Positions 22,700 to 33,959 of a stretch of DNA of 64,000 nt are shown here, piece by piece. The translations under genes and the position numbers were made by a program. The number at the start of each line of letters is the position of its first letter. Within the stretch, counting starts at the first letter, position 1. The DNA is from Anthonomus grandis grandis (Eukaryota; Arthropoda; Insecta; Coleoptera; Curculionidae), in assembly GCF_022605725.1 (NCBI RefSeq), contig NC_065554.1, positions 14,031,100 to 14,095,099 of the forward strand, written 5' to 3'. Below the pieces are notes generated by a model, which was given only the letters and a program-made list of their open reading frames with translations, ran no database searches and was not told where the DNA came from.

Positions 22700-25282
22700 A
22701 GTAATCACTATTTTATGTTAATTACTGCTAATCTCACTCATTTAGGATCGAAAATTTTTCACTTTATTTAATCTTTTTTATTCATCTATTTTTCTTTTGC
22801 AGTACATATATCCTTTTTACTGATCTCTAACTACTTCTTCTTTTTTTTATATATTGTTAATTAAAGCCTTAATTTTTAGACATACTACATTTCTGTTATA
22901 CTCCATACTTGAATAACAACTCATAGCATTCTTATATATATTTTTCCAAAAAATCACGTGGCTAATGGTCCATTGTTTCAATAGAACAAGTTGCCTCTTA
23001 TAAATTGACATTTATTAAATTAATATAAAGGTGTTGATGATTATCTGCCTTGTTGAGTATCTTTTATAAATTTTTAGAATTGTTTTTATTGTGAATAATG
23101 TAAGTTTTATTATAATTATTCTTTGAACGTTTCATTACTTTAGACTGCATTTTTTTCCTTACTAGAAATTATAGCTTCCTTATTAGAAGAATAGAGCAAT
23201 AAGTTTTTGGTGGAGATACTTTGATAATTTCATTTGTGTGATTTTAAATACCAAATATGTAATAATGACTTTTTCCAAATAGAAACTCAGCTAAATTCTT
23301 ACTAACTCTATTTCTGAGCAGTGAAGCTTTGATTTCCCTATAATCGGAAGGTAGTTTTAAAACGACATGGCAGTATCTTCTAGACCTTAATATTTAAATT
23401 TACCTAATAAATATAGTATCAAAAGAGTTACTTAAATCTAGTAGCATAAAACATAAACATAATTCTATCTAAGCTCTGAAAATGTCATTACTTCACGTGC
23501 TATAGAACTTACGAAAACTATTCTGCTATGAAGGATTATTAGATCCAAAGCAGAAGTTAGTTGTAAGCTATGTATAATTTTCTCATATATTCTGGAAAGG
23601 ACTGATTGGGCGAAAATCTTATGTTTTAGAAATTTTAAGTATTTTTGGAATTAAAAGTAGTAGTTTATAAGTAATCGTTATACGCGTAATACCCGCATAA
23701 TCGTACCCTACTGAATTTGATTACAATTTTTAAATAATTTTTACAACCTTAGCTGAGACGAGATTAAAATATGCAAATCATTGCCATAAATGTTTTTATC
23801 ATTATAACATTTATCAACAATTAAAGCATTTTGACTGAAAGGATTTAATAATGCAACTAAAGCAACTAAAGCATTTGAGCTGAGTTACTACAAAAAGCGG
23901 CTAAAATAGTCCATTTAATCTAATGATTTTCAGAAGTAGTAAGGTTAAGATATTAACTTTAGTTAAGAGAGGTTACTTAAAAAATGTAATTTCAGGACTG
24001 ATTTCAGTCTAATTTTTTGTATTCTCTTTGTTATAAAAATAATAAAATATCATAGAGCCCAGATTTTAATATAATCAAGAATTTATGTTGAGAATTAACT
24101 TAAGTCGACCGAAAGTTGTAATTGGAAATCGGAGTAGACTTGGCAGTTCACTTTGAAGTTCAAAATTGTATACTTTTTGATTATTTAGGATGCAATTAAA
24201 TTTATACTAGTCTTATAGATTTAGAAAATTGATATAAGAAGTAAGAAAATAAGGTGTTTGAGTTTCATTTTAACTAACTGTAAATATCTTAAAAGAAACG
24301 CAATTCATTTAAGAAAAAAGCAATGCCAATTATTTTATTTCAGATAACCTACCTGATAAAAGTATGGAAAACAAACTTTCCATTTTTCTTAAAGATCGGT
24401 TAACTTTTAATATCAGGTCTCCAACTTCACAGTTATAACAAAAAAATTAATTCTTAGCCAACTTTTACTATAATATTAAAAATCATTATAAACCACTAAA
24501 CACAAAATACTCGTCTAAATGCTTTAAAACGTATAAATAAAATATTATCTCGCCTTATCTACTATTTAAACGGAGGACATTGAAATTACATTTTAAGCAC
24601 ATAGCAAATATCCGGAAAAAGGCGTCAATATCGACACCACTTCGAGTCGTTTTTATGAGACTCCAGTGCTGGTGGTCTGGGAATTACATATTAAAACCGA
24701 GGATATTTATAGATTCTTTTAAATATTTACATAATAATGTGCCTGTCTGTTTACTAATTTTTCTTTAGGCCCTCCACTTCTAGTTAGACTTGATTAAATA
24801 TTATCTTTAAATAAGGAAAACTTAGTTGGGTAAGGTGGTCGTCTATATGGTTATAAATAATCTTTTACCGTATTTAAAGCCTCTTTGATACAACTACAGA
24901 TCATTCAGACAACTCTTCTGAATTGACCTGTTTCTAATTTATGGTTCTCACTGCAAGCATTGTTTGAATGTTAAATGAACTGAACCTTGATCGAATGTTC
25001 GCTCTTGATATTTTTTGACAACAATTGTTTTACAATTTGTATATAAATTATTCAAATCTGACGTCATTTTGATATTTTTATACGTATCTAATTTTTTATA
25101 AAAGCTTATAAATAGTTTGGATATCTACTTTCACGCAGTAGAAATTTTACCTTAACAACATTAATATACTTATCTTCCTGCCTCGAGTACATGTATATCA
25201 ATAGTGTGGTCATGACATTACTCCTTGCATGTAAGCCTCGTAGCGAAGGTATAGAGAAAACGTATACGATCATTGGCCAATA
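22700..25282. other. Intergenic, no gene seen
   Basis: AT-rich sequence with no supportable coding frame, splice-flanked exon or repeat. The open frame near 24580 has no recognisable motif. Confidence 0.4.
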
Positions 25283-25327
25283 GCGTTGATTGAATATTTG
25301 GGTAAAATGTAAATATTCAATCAACGC
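25283..25327. repeat. 17-bp perfect inverted repeat
   Basis: GCGTTGATTGAATATTT at 25283-25299 is matched by its exact inverse at 25311-25327 with an 11-base loop, and weaker complementarity (CCAATA) continues outside. Confidence 0.8.
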
Positions 25328-25429
25328 CAATAGGTTTATTGGTGATATTTCGTTGATGAATGATGAAGAAAGGAGCTTGGATTGGTATCATTGAAATATT
25401 GAAAACAGCATCTTATAATCTCTTAATCC

Positions 25430-26045
25430 TTTACAAACTTCTTCATATTTTATATATCTCTCACAAACTAAAAGACTGGTTAAATGGCGAAGAGACGCAA
25501 ATTACATTCTTTGGTTTTATTTAAAAAAATTATACTTAATAATTGTCCTCCTTACTTACTAAAGAAGATTAGATACCGAAGAGACGTTTATAACTTAAAT
25601 TTAAAATTTAAAGGGTTAATTACTCCACCACCTCATAAAACCAGTTTTTTTCAGCGATCTTTCTTTTATAACTTTTATCAGCTTTATAATGACATTCCTA
25701 CAGATCTAAAAGCTTTATCGGAGGAGTCTTTTAGAAAAAAGGTAAAATTGCTGCTTTAGTAGCATGGTGTTTGGTTACGCTTTATGTGATGCTTTGATCA
25801 AGGTTTATAATATGTATGTATGTATATATGTATTTCTTTTTGTACATTTTGTTTAGATTTCTGTGGGCAACAGTGGTAGTATATAATATTTTTCAATTGT
25901 ATATTTTTTTTGTTTTGTCAGACTTGATCTTTCTTTTAATTGTTTTTTGCTCCATTTTGTAAATCAGTAACAAAATTAATATTATATATATTTATGTATC
26001 GGATTGTTTTATATGATTTACAAAATAAATACATTATTATTAATA
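25430..26045 (+). pseudogene. Non-LTR retrotransposon 3' end
   Basis: 25484-25759 encodes the last 91 residues of a Jockey/CR1-like RT ORF (KRRKLHSLVLFKKIILNNCP, then FFYNFYQLYNDIPTDLKAL, then FRKKVKLLL). It is followed by about 280 bases of 3' UTR ending in AATAAATACATTATTATTAA. A 5'-truncated copy is the simplest reading. Confidence 0.7.
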
Positions 26046-26289
26046 TTATTACATATATCGTTTTTATCGACAGCAGTCTCTACTTGGCTTTTGGTCGGTA
26101 GATGTTATAAAGAATAAAAATATGTATAATATACTAGATATAAATATACATGGTGTTTTCGAAGTTGAGTTATTTATTTGAACTACTTGAAGGACTCGTC
26201 AAAAGGAGTTGATATACCAAAAATCACCTATATAAAAGTTAGCATAATAAAAAAGATAGGAATTTTTGATATTCTCGTGTAAATTCTTA

Positions 26290-27171
26290 TCGTTTTTTGT
26301 TTCTGCTCTTACCGTTTATCAATGTAAATTTAGTTATCAGATTTCGTGGTATAGGATTTTTAGAAGAACAACGAGAAGGCCACGCGAGAAGAGATGCTCA
26401 ACCTGAAATGTTACAAATTGAGGAAGACATTTTAGAAAGGGTCGAAGACGACCCAACAATGAGTACTAGAGCCGTAGCAACTCTAGTGTGGAAGGCAATA
26501 CGATAAGAACAGTATTATCCTTATCATTATCAACAGGTACAAGTATCACAGCCTGAAAATCATACTAGAGGAATTGTATTGTTGGCTTTTAGAACAGTTC
26601 GGCTGAAATGAAGATCTTAGGAAATTAATTTTCTGTATAGACGAAGCCACATTTATACGAGATACGAGTGCAAAATTTCCACAACAATTATGTTTGGCAG
26701 TAAAACATTCGCATTCTGTAAAAAGATTTATATTTCAACATAGATTTTCATTAATGTTTGGGCTGGCGTGGTAAATTGACATTACTTTTTTCCTCCTCGC
26801 CTGATCGGTGAAATCTATTTAGATTTTCATAATCTGACACAATTATTAGAAGATGTTCCTCTAAAAGTAAGACAGAATATGTAGTTCGTACATGATGGGG
26901 CTCCACCATATTTTAGAGAAAAGTTCATAAATATCGAAATAATGAGGTTCCAAATAGGGTGCAATGGACCTTTTATTGGCCTCCTGGCTCCCCACATTTA
27001 ATGCCTTACGATTTTTTTCTCTGGGGCTATTTAAAAGGGTTGCTATATCATGATGGAGAAGTAAATACTCCGAAAGAACTTAAAGAGGGCACTGACAATC
27101 ATGTAAGAGTCAGTAGAGCGAGTAATAATACTCTGAGAAGACTGTGCTGTCGAATATTTTTTATGCATTAA
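26290..27171 (+). pseudogene. Tc1/mariner-like transposase relic (DUF4817-type) A
   Basis: 26297-26506 reads a linker with IEEDILERVEDDPTMSTRAV. With frame changes, the catalytic domain follows: VWAGVVN near 26760, LIGEIYLDFHNLTQLLEDV, VHDGAPPYFREKFINIEI and WPPGSPHLMPYDFFLWGYLK. This order is typical of insect Tc1/mariner-like elements whose ORF starts with a DUF4817 helix-turn-helix. Broken by several stops. Its 3' end abuts the minus-strand non-LTR relic at about 27150. Confidence 0.75.
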
Positions 27172-29160
27172 GCATACAAATTCAAGTATAAATATTGATG
27201 GTAAGGTTAAAATTTTTTCAGAAATAAAATATGCTTTACAAGATTCTCTATATCCAATATTGCAGAGGTATCTTAGGGCACGCTTTTGCAAAATAAAGAT
27301 AGATCGAAACAAGTAACCTGAGCAACATCCCCAAAAGCGGTACCTTACCTTAAGTGGCAATCAATTAAGGTAAAATAAACACTTTGATATTTGTTTATTA
27401 AGTTGACTGGCAATAGTTCTAAATGCAAAGCAACCAGAAGCAAGTTTTAGCGATAATTGCTCTATATATCTATCAAACTTTAATTTGTCATCTATTATTA
27501 GACCCAGAAACTTGTTATTATTTGTGTTTAAAATAGGCTCTGTGTTCAAAAGCACATTCTCCAGTCTACACTTAAAATTTAAAACATTTGTTTTAGTTAC
27601 ATTAAAGGACAAATAATTACAGTCTTGATCGGCATAAGTCTTCAATCGTTTTCTTGAGTAAAAAATGTGCATTTGTATCATGCCATAGCAATGTGGTATC
27701 ATCAGCAAAAGAGGTACACTGCCCATGTCTTAATATTGAGGGTAAGCCATTGACATAAAGAAGAAAAAGAAGTGGACCCAAATCAGATCCTTGTGGTACC
27801 CCTGCTGAAATTATCAACTGATCAGATATGGAACTCTTAAACATTGATCGGGGGAGATTTGCTCTGTGGCGTCTTCCCCAAACACAAGGGGAACACAGTT
27901 GTATAATTGTGTCTATGAAGAAGCGGTGCACTGTATTATTCTTCCCTTGAAGAATTAATTGTAATCTAATAAATAAAACACATTTATTTTCTAAATATGT
28001 ACATCTATTAGTAGTCACTGGAACTTGGAATAACAGTAATTGGGTAGACTTAAATTTCCATTTTTTCCGCTGTCTCTATAAACTGTCTTTAACCACTTGT
28101 ACTAACTCTACTTTATTTACACTTGCTACTTTCACTGATTTTATTACACTCACTAATTTCATTCCTTAAAAAACTAACAACAATTTACTTATGTCTATAA
28201 TTCTAGGTTAACAGTTACCATACGTCAACTTCACACCAACTAACGACGACCGGGAACGTTTTTATGTAATTAGTAAAATATTTAAAGAGTTTAGAGAGTG
28301 TGATGAACCCGCACTAGGTTACCACTATTATTGACAATAAATGTAGGGCAAAATAAAGAGTTAGAGAGAGAGAGAGAGAGACCCGTTTTGGGCATTAGGG
28401 GTTAAACAGAGGACAATGAGCAACTTCTCATTTTCAACTTTTCGCCGTACGCGAAACGGGAGCTCTACAAACGTTTTAGGGCAACGACCAATACTCGACT
28501 GATCCCCTTCCCCAGTTTATTGGGCTTTGCGCTTGCGGTGTTAGCGTCAGCGGTTACCGAGAACAGTGGACCCGAGCTACCAAGAACTAAGCTGGCACCC
28601 GATAATTCTAGATTTTTCGTTTTCGATGCAATATAATTATAACCTAACATCGAGCAGACCGAGAAAATAAATAAACTGTTGGGAGATTTACTTCCTAACA
28701 AAACATAACTGACTGTCTTTTTTCCGACAGATATGACTGAAAGCATGGTAGCATACTCCCTCTAAGCCCATATACCTCAAGTTTTCTCAACAAACACTTA
28801 TGCTATACACAGTCAAAGTCCTTAGCGATATCACAAAAAACGACTGCCGCTGCTTTCCAACAAGTGAAATACTGCATCACTGGTATTTTTTGAGGCTTGA
28901 AAGCCAAACTGAAAAGTACTAAGAGCTTTACTAGCGTCCACAAATTCTACCATCCTTTTCTTCATAAATTTTCCACAATTTTAGTTAGAGTAGGCAGCAA
29001 TGAGATAGGCTTATAATTTGATGGAGTGTCTTCACCTTGCTTATGTATGGAAATCACAATGGCTCTCTTTAAAAGGCTAGGAAAGTAACCGCTCAAGAAA
29101 GAATCATTAATACAATTGGCCAGTGATGTCAGTGCCAAAACCATCCCAGCCAGAAGAATT
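27150..29160 (-). pseudogene. Jockey-like non-LTR retrotransposon relic
   Basis: Read on the minus strand from 29144: LLKRAIVISIHKQGEDTPSN then YKPISLLPTLTKIVENL (RT start), QFGFQASKNTSDAVFHLLE near 28880, IISAGVPQGSDLGPLLFLLY and FADDTTLLWHD near 27700-27850, FLGLIIDDKLKFDRYI near 27480, and YRFWGCCSGYLF..LQKRALRYL near 27280. Frames shift at several points. Between about 27850 and 28700 the RT order is interrupted by unrelated sequence that includes an (AG)n tract, which looks like a later insertion. Confidence 0.8.
28361..28381. repeat. (AG)n microsatellite
   Basis: About ten AG dinucleotides inside the sequence interrupting the Jockey-like relic. Confidence 0.9.
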
Positions 29161-30049
29161 TTTATGTTTTATTATACATAATTTCTACAGCAGTAGTAGG
29201 CATCCAAAAAAATGTATTCAACAAAGACATATTCTGTAAATATGCTAAAGGGCTTATTGTAGTAGCTGGAATAGTTTTAGCAAGATCAGCTGCAACTGAA
29301 ATTAATGATATTTGCATTCAATTGCGAGCTGTTTGTGTTAAAGTATTTTTTACCTCTTAAAGAATTAACAATTTTCCAAGATTCCTTTTGCTTGTTGGGA
29401 GTTAACTATTAAAGTTTGGTAGTTATTAATTAAATTTCGGCTGCCGGACTAATCTGCGGTAAGTGCTTCGGTATTAATTAAAATTATTCATAAAATGGTG
29501 ATTATAAGCTACAAACTTGTTATTATTAAACTCCCGAAACTAAACTATCGATGTTGAGACAAATATGCCTTAGTAAAATGTTAGTCATAAATAAGATATA
29601 GGGTGTTAAAATTTAATTTTCTATTCTGTTTTTTTCTATAACGGAAAATCGGGGGTTTTTCGGAACGATTTTATTCCATTTTTTGATATAAAGTGTAGAA
29701 GGCGATAGTTACAGCATATTCACAGACCGTTTCTTGCCATTACTTAGGCCGTTTCTTACTAGTACAGTTTTATTAATTTTATTGAAGAAACTGATGAAGA
29801 ATGATGATTTCTCAGAAATAAGTACATTTATTTTGGTAAAACAAGATGTTTTTAAAATATTTGCATTTAAACGTTCTGATGCAGTCAAAAAAAAACTAAA
29901 CATATAACAAATTAACGTAGTTATAGATATATGGTAACAATCATTAAACTAATATCAGAGATATTGACAATAGATTGACACTTTTTTATTTGAAAAATAG
30001 GTTAACTTATAACATTAATGAAGAATGGAATAACTTTTGGTAATTAATA
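29161..30049. other. Intergenic, no gene seen
   Basis: No recognisable coding frame. The 29709-29903 minus-strand open frame has no motif I know. Confidence 0.35.
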
Positions 30050-30960
30050 ATGCCTAAGCATATTGAATATTCCAATAATGAAATGAGAGACATGATTTGC
30101 ATCTATGTTCAAGTAAATTTGAATAGTCTTGCGACATCAATACGCCACTGTCAACAATATCCAAATAGAAGGCACCCGAATCGAAGTTTTTTTCTAAGAT
30201 TATATAGTCGGCTAGAGGAAACAGGGTCTTTTCGCCCTCACAGTGGTGTTGAGCATACAAAAGCAATATTTATAGATCAAGAAGAAGAAATTTTAGTAAG
30301 AGTGGCTGAAAATCTATGCATAAGTACCAGACATTTGGAAAACACTACTGATGTGAGAAAAAAACCGCAATTTTATAAATTTTACACACTAATAAACTAT
30401 ACCCTTATCATTTTAATCAGACGACATTCATCAGACGAGGTGTGTTTAATTGTCGAAGTAAACATACGTAGAATACGTATAATACGAAATAAACAACGGC
30501 ATTTTCAGCAGAATTTTCTATTATAATCTGGTGTAGAATAATTGGTGATTTTATTATTGGACCTTTTGAGTTACCCGCAAGGCTTAATGGTAATCAGCAT
30601 TTATATTTTTTACAAAATGATTTGCCAGATCTACTCGATGATGTTTCTTTAAATTTATGTCAAAACATGTGGTATATGCACGATGGAGCTCCACCGCATT
30701 ATTCAGTTATAGTTCGCACCGAACTATAACTGAAGAAGCCTCACAGATGGTTTAGTCGTGGCAATAAATTTTAATGGCCTCCGCGTAGCCCGGATCTTAA
30801 ACATTTGAATTTTTCCTTTTTGCAATTTTATTAAGACACTAAAAGAATATGAAGGTACGGGTGTATACAAACTTTATTCTAATTAAGGCACTATTTGGTG
30901 AAAGGATTAAGAAAATTCCTGGAATTGAATGGTGGACAGTTGCTTATTTGTTAAAATGAT
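30050..30960 (+). pseudogene. Tc1/mariner-like transposase relic (DUF4817-type) B
   Basis: 30050-30250 encodes a DUF4817-like N-terminus from an ATG: NEMRDMICIYVQVNLNSLAT, CQQYPNRRHPNRSFFLRLYS, RLEETGSF. After a frame break the catalytic part reads IIGDFIIGPFELPARLNG, DLPDLLDDVSLNLCQNMWYM, HDGAPPHYS and WPPRSPDLK up to about 30820. It is related to the relic at 26.3-27.2 kb but not identical. A 12-15 bp direct/inverted GTTCGCACCGAAC-type duplication interrupts it near 30710. Confidence 0.75.
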
Positions 30961-31845
30961 GTTTTCCATGGTATTATTCATTATTAATTTTATTTCAACT
31001 TAGTGATAAACTATTTCTTAACTATACAACATAATGTTTAAATGCAAATATTTCAAAAACACTTTTTTTAACCGAATTAAATATAGTACACCTTTTTTTA
31101 GTTACTTTATTAAAAAATATTAGAACGGTACTAGTAAAAAAGTTATGGCATTAAACAGCGTGAGAATATGGCACTCTCTATACTTTATATCGAAAAATTG
31201 GATAAAATCATATTTCTCATCCCCAAAAACCTCCGTTTTTATGTCAATGTCTCAAGAATTTTACTGAAGGATTTATTATAGAAATTTATAATCGACCATT
31301 ATTTTGGAAGTCCTCATAAAACAGTTATCCCAAGCGCGATTTAGAAAAGAGATATTAAGAAAAAATCGTGGATAGTTTTGGTAGTTCTAAGTCAGAAAAA
31401 TAAGGGAGCAAAAGAATTTGTGCAAATTATTTTTTCTTTCTTCGTTCTAATTTTTAAATTATTGAAAAAATAAGAGTCGCGCAACTGGTTTCCTAATAAT
31501 AATATTTCGGGACACCAGAGTTGCGCGACCAAAATTGACCAGTATGCCTGTGTGGCATGGGTCTAATGAGACTCATAAAATTGGTGCTTTTCTTAATTTT
31601 ATAACATGTAGAAACGTAAGTTTTAAAATAAAATAGGTGAGCAAAATAAATAAATAATTAAAAAAAACACTGACGGATATTAGGATTATTATTAATTTAT
31701 ATTAGGAATTATTATTAACTTACATACAAAAGTAGTGAGCTGAGCCTAAATTGTCCAGATTAATCAATTTTGCGTTTGTCATTAATTTTTTTTATTGAAT
31801 ATTTGGATTTAAAAAAATATACACTTGGAAAGTTAGTAGGGGAAG

Positions 31846-32115
31846 TCTTTTCTCCACAAATAAAATGCTAATCCTCTAATTTCAGGAGCGATGGATTTCG
31901 GCAAGTGTTCTTGCCATCATGAGACTTGAGTTACTTAACACAACACCTATTCACACATACACATACACCACTTCAGAATGGACTTTTCCTTAAAACATAC
32001 ACTTATTTAATAGTTGAAGTCATTAACGAAAAACAAATTTCTATTATGCTTATGTCACTAAGAAGTTCAGCTAAAAAACACGTTCCACCTAGATTGAGGA
32101 CAGTAAGGCATAAAA
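31846..32115 (-). mobile_element. Penelope-like 3'-end fragment with a decayed ribozyme
   Basis: The minus strand shares with the 7.7-7.9 kb fragment AAGTCCATTCTGAAGTGG, GTTAAGTAAC, ATGATGGCAAGAACACTTG, AGGATTAGCATTTTATTTG and the tail GAAAAGACTTCCCCTACTAA. It is the same family in the opposite orientation. The region lies just downstream of the P5B ATPase stop codon. Confidence 0.6.
31885..31928 (-). ncRNA. Decayed hammerhead ribozyme core
   Basis: On the minus strand, CTCATGA replaces the required CTGATGA (31917-31923), followed by the same 6-bp stem II GGCAAG/CTTGCC and GAAA (31896-31899). The core G-to-C change should abolish cleavage, so this is a relic. Confidence 0.6.
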
Positions 32116-32151
32116 AATAATAATCCTGTACAAAAACTTGTAACGTAAAAT

Positions 32152-32157
32152 TTTAAT
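32152..32157 (-). terminator. Possible ATTAAA polyadenylation signal of the P5B ATPase
   Basis: ATTAAA on the minus strand about 115 bases past the stop at 32271. No AATAAA is seen in the first 170 bases of the 3' flank. Tentative. Confidence 0.3.
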
Positions 32158-32270
32158 AAATAATAATTGCAACAGTAAGGATTATACATTTTAAAATAAC
32201 GTATAAAACTCACTACCTTATAACATACAATACTATTACTTATAACCTATATAACCTAGTCTAATATACT

Positions 32271-33280
32271 TTAAGAATTAACGAAAGCACTATTATCAAT
32301 ACCATTTTGCTGTTTAATTTCATTTTCATAGCATGCTTTAGTTTCTCCTAAATTGGTCATTGGCCAATAAGCTTCATTATTTAAAATTTGTATTACTTCT
32401 AAATATTTCTTTTTGTTTCTCCAATAATTAGCCATTATCACAGGTTCGACAAGCCTTTCCAAAAATATTTCCACCACAAAACTTTGAACAATGTAACATA
32501 GGGTAAAGGTTACAGCCCCTACCCATATGCACATCAACCTGCCTTCTAGATGGACTGGAACTTTTAACTCCATAACGTAAATTATCCAATCTGGTGGATA
32601 TAAGGTTATATATGCACAAAAGATGGTCATTAAGAGTACACTAATAAGAAACAATTTATTTGTAAAAATACTTTTTCGGTAAGGTTTGCCTTTGGAAAAA
32701 ACTATGGCCATTGTAATGTATTGAAACAAAGAGGTAGAAAATACTGCGTAATTTTCATAACTAGGAAAAAATGACGTTACGCCACTAAGAGCCGGATTAA
32801 ATTTAAACGGCACAAACCAGTCATAAGTTTGAATATAATAAAAAGCAAATATTTGTGATAATATTGCCAAAATCATAAAAAACGTAATTGAGCACAATGG
32901 AATGAAACTTAAAAGACTGGTGCGGGGTGGTTTTTTTGCTAGTTTTTCGTATGCCTTCGTGTGTCCAAAAACCGAAGTGAAATTAAGAATTAAGCAGATA
33001 TCAATAAAAAGAAACTGCAAAGAACTCAAATTGGAGTCTATCCCATATAATAATATCACAGATGCGAATTCTGTTAGGCTATAACACAACATCAACTGAA
33101 ATACTCCAAATGAAGTAACTAAAGCTGCTCGGCCTTCTTTAAGAACTTTTGGCATGCAGGAAATGTTGGGTTCTTTAGATGTGAAGGGTGATGCTATGCT
33201 ACTTTCATTTTCTGAGAGGGATATTCCCACGTGTGCTGCTTTAAGGGCTCCGCAGTCATTTGCTCCATCGCCACACATAG
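32271..33280 (-). CDS. P5B ATPase (ATP13A2/3-like), last exon: hinge and membrane domain
   Basis: This terminal exon (1010 nt) starts after ATTTCTAG and completes an Ala codon begun in exon 36827. It opens with MCGDGANDCGALKAAHVGIS, the conserved P-domain hinge motif GDGAND that binds Mg2+, then ASPFTSKEPNISCMPKVL as in P5 ATPases. About six hydrophobic segments follow (M5-M10) and a C-terminal tail ending DNSAFVNS before TAA at 32271. P5B pumps act in late endosomes/lysosomes and export polyamines to the cytosol. That is family knowledge. All 15 exons found total about 1134 codons, close to the family length of 1150-1250 minus the missing first hairpin. The family call is very secure; the paralogue (13A2 versus 13A3) is not. 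Confidence 0.95.
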
Positions 33281-33959
33281 CTAGAAATAGAGAAGGTGTT
33301 GTAATTAATCAAAAAATTATAAATTTTACTGGAAATAGATTTTAAATCACTTATTTTAAATTAGGATAAGTAATAAACTACAAAGATCACTTCCCAAGGT
33401 CCACAAAGCTTACTTATGATCATCAAGGAAGCAAAAGCTTCCAACAAGTATATTGCTTACAATTCCGCTCAATGGATTGAGCATGCAGTGAAAAAGTTAC
33501 CAAAAACTAAAATGTCTTCCACCTATTTTTTTTATGCCCACAATAATCACCAATGTGGTCTACAGACGAATCCAGAATATTCTAAATAAAAATAAGAAGA
33601 ATATTATTTTTACTTTCCAGAAGTGACGCTTATAGAAAGTATAGCAACAATGACCCAATTCATTTTAAGGACCTGTTGATTTCACTCCACCTCCGCAATT
33701 CGGTAGTACTGATCTTTGAGTTTTATTACCGATTCTAATCATCACAGCTAAGAACATATTTCTTCTGGAAATGGTGGTTAATCCTAGAATACTAAAGCCT
33801 TCTTTTCATACGTTATTACTTGGAAACGTCGGTTTTACGTATGATTGGGTTTTATGTGTGAATAACTACGGTTGGGTTTCTATGCTACTTGATACTGGTT
33901 GGTAAGGATGGGATACTTAATAATAGTTTCATATGTATTTCTATAAAACAAAAAAATAA

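Noticed and set aside
28465..28746. Minus-strand 93-codon open frame in the middle of the Jockey-like relic
   Set aside because: No recognisable domain, and only weak RT-like similarity in another frame; treated as part of the interrupted relic and not a gene.
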